A DNA stretch of 6,386 nucleotides from DASTOB01 sp035720425 (GTDB lineage: Bacteria; Chloroflexota; Limnocylindria; Limnocylindrales; CSP1-4), in contig DASTOB010000170.1 of the NCBI GenBank assembly GCA_035720425.1, forward strand, positions 1 through 6,386, given 5' to 3'. The position numbers were made by a program, and so were the translations under genes. The notes beneath the pieces are model-generated. The model had not been told where the DNA came from, made no database searches, and saw only the letters and a program-made list of their open reading frames with translations. Below are positions 5,923-6,386 of the stretch, piece after piece. Numbering within the stretch: position 1 is the first letter of the stretch; each line of letters opens with the position of its first letter.

Positions 5923-6386
5923 GTGAACGCGCCGATCCGGCCAACCCCGCCGCGACCCGACCCGCAGGATCGACGGATCCGACGGTCGTGGTGGCTCCTC
6001 TCCGGATCGTTCCTCCTGCTGGCCCTGCTCGCCACGATCCGCATCGCCGCGGGCGGCGCCCAGGCCACGGACCTCGCCCTGCTCGGCCTCGTCATCGTGG
6101 TCGGCATCGCCGCGCTCGGCCATCGAGACGCGGTTCGGGCGCTCGAGGCCGGCCGGCGCACCGAGGCGGAGAGCTTCACCCGGATCCTGCGCGGCCTGTC
6201 GCGATCGATCTCGCCCGACGCGATCGTCCAGGCGATCGTCGAGGAGCTGACGGTCGGGACCGCGGCCGATCACGTCGTCGTCGTGCGGCGTCGGCCGGGT
6301 GCGCGCGTCCTCGAGGCCACGCTGGTGAGCAGCCGTCCCGGCGTCCCGAGTTCGACCACGCTCCTGCCGATCGCCGATCTCGAGGA
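5923..6386 (+). CDS. Membrane-anchored GAF-domain signalling protein, N-terminal part (runs off the window)
   Basis: Only the first 154 codons are present; the frame is still open at the window edge. Residues 1-22 are Pro/Arg-rich and presumably cytosolic. Residues 23-42 and about 50-66 are two transmembrane helices with a very short outside loop. A charged helical connector (67-95) leads into a GAF-like domain from about residue 96, with the amphipathic SPDAIVQAIVEELTVGTAADH and the strand VVVVRRR. This layout is common in GAF sensor histidine kinases of high-GC Chloroflexota, but no kinase, GGDEF or DNA-binding domain is visible here, so the output is unknown. GTG 5923 is the only standard start after the in-frame TGA at 5848-5850. 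No Shine-Dalgarno precedes it, so translation may be leaderless or use a start I cannot confirm. The 676-base gap upstream argues for a separate promoter from the cyclase. Confidence 0.82.
   Translation, partial: MNAPIRPTPPRPDPQDRRIRRSWWLLSGSFLLLALLATIRIAAGGAQATDLALLGLVIVVGIAALGHRDAVRALEAGRRTEAESFTRILRGLSRSISPDAIVQAIVEELTVGTAADHVVVVRRRPGARVLEATLVSSRPGVPSSTTLLPIADLE

Noticed and set aside
5681..5926. 81-codon + frame whose TGA overlaps the GTG of the membrane GAF gene (GTGA)
   Set aside because: Its product is Arg/Pro/His-rich with no recognisable domain, it has no ribosome-binding site, and it covers palindromes and tandem repeats. The overlap looks accidental.
5911..5927. tRNA T-arm-like GGTTCGAAC
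   Set aside because: The flanks do not form the five-pair T-stem and no acceptor stem, anticodon arm or CCA end is present; the same applies to GGTTCGAC near 153-160.
5591..5944. 117-residue minus-strand frame in the gap
   Set aside because: Arg/Gly/Ser-rich composition, no domain and no ribosome-binding site; it spans the palindrome at 5728-5741 and the tandem repeat at 5784-5805.

Overview
The window comes from a very GC-rich bacterial chromosome (codon third positions almost all G or C). All three genes are on the + strand. The gene set is a DUF2339 polytopic membrane protein, a soluble three-GAF diguanylate cyclase and the start of a membrane-anchored GAF protein. Together with GTG/ATG starts and dense GAF signalling, this fits a high-GC Chloroflexota lineage (Limnocylindria/Ellin6529-like). 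A high-GC actinobacterium is not excluded. The lineage call is inference; no rRNA or marker gene is present.

Layout. 1-198: a non-coding leader that is the most unusual part of the window. It holds three imperfect tandem units at an exact 51-base period. Each unit contains an 11-pair-position hairpin with a GGG triloop, usually followed by a smaller hairpin. A third, unrelated hairpin (170-197) then pairs the whole Shine-Dalgarno sequence of the first gene. 199-2937: a 912-residue DUF2339 integral membrane protein of unknown function. 2938-3017: an 80-base gap with two possible RNA structures, one ending on the base before the next start codon. 3018-5246: a 742-residue GAF-GAF-GAF-GGDEF diguanylate cyclase with intact catalytic, guanine-binding and product-inhibition residues. 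5247-5922: 676 bases with no convincing gene. This gap holds a C-rich tract without a single A straight after the stop codon (rut-like), a cluster of short C-rich repeats, a set of three covarying odd-length palindromes (first two again 51 bases apart), and a 14-base perfect palindrome. 5923-6386: the first 154 codons of a two-helix membrane GAF protein that runs off the window.

How it may work together. The cyclase makes cyclic di-GMP under control of ligands or protein contacts at its three GAF domains. The third gene looks like a membrane sensor of the kind often followed by a histidine kinase, but its output domain is not visible. The link between DUF2339 and cyclic di-GMP rests only on adjacency. 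The strongest candidate for something undescribed is the structured leader at 1-197: repeat units whose stems are kept by compensatory changes, followed by an anti-Shine-Dalgarno hairpin. This suggests control of DUF2339 translation by an RNA fold or by an RNA- or DNA-binding protein that recognises the repeats.
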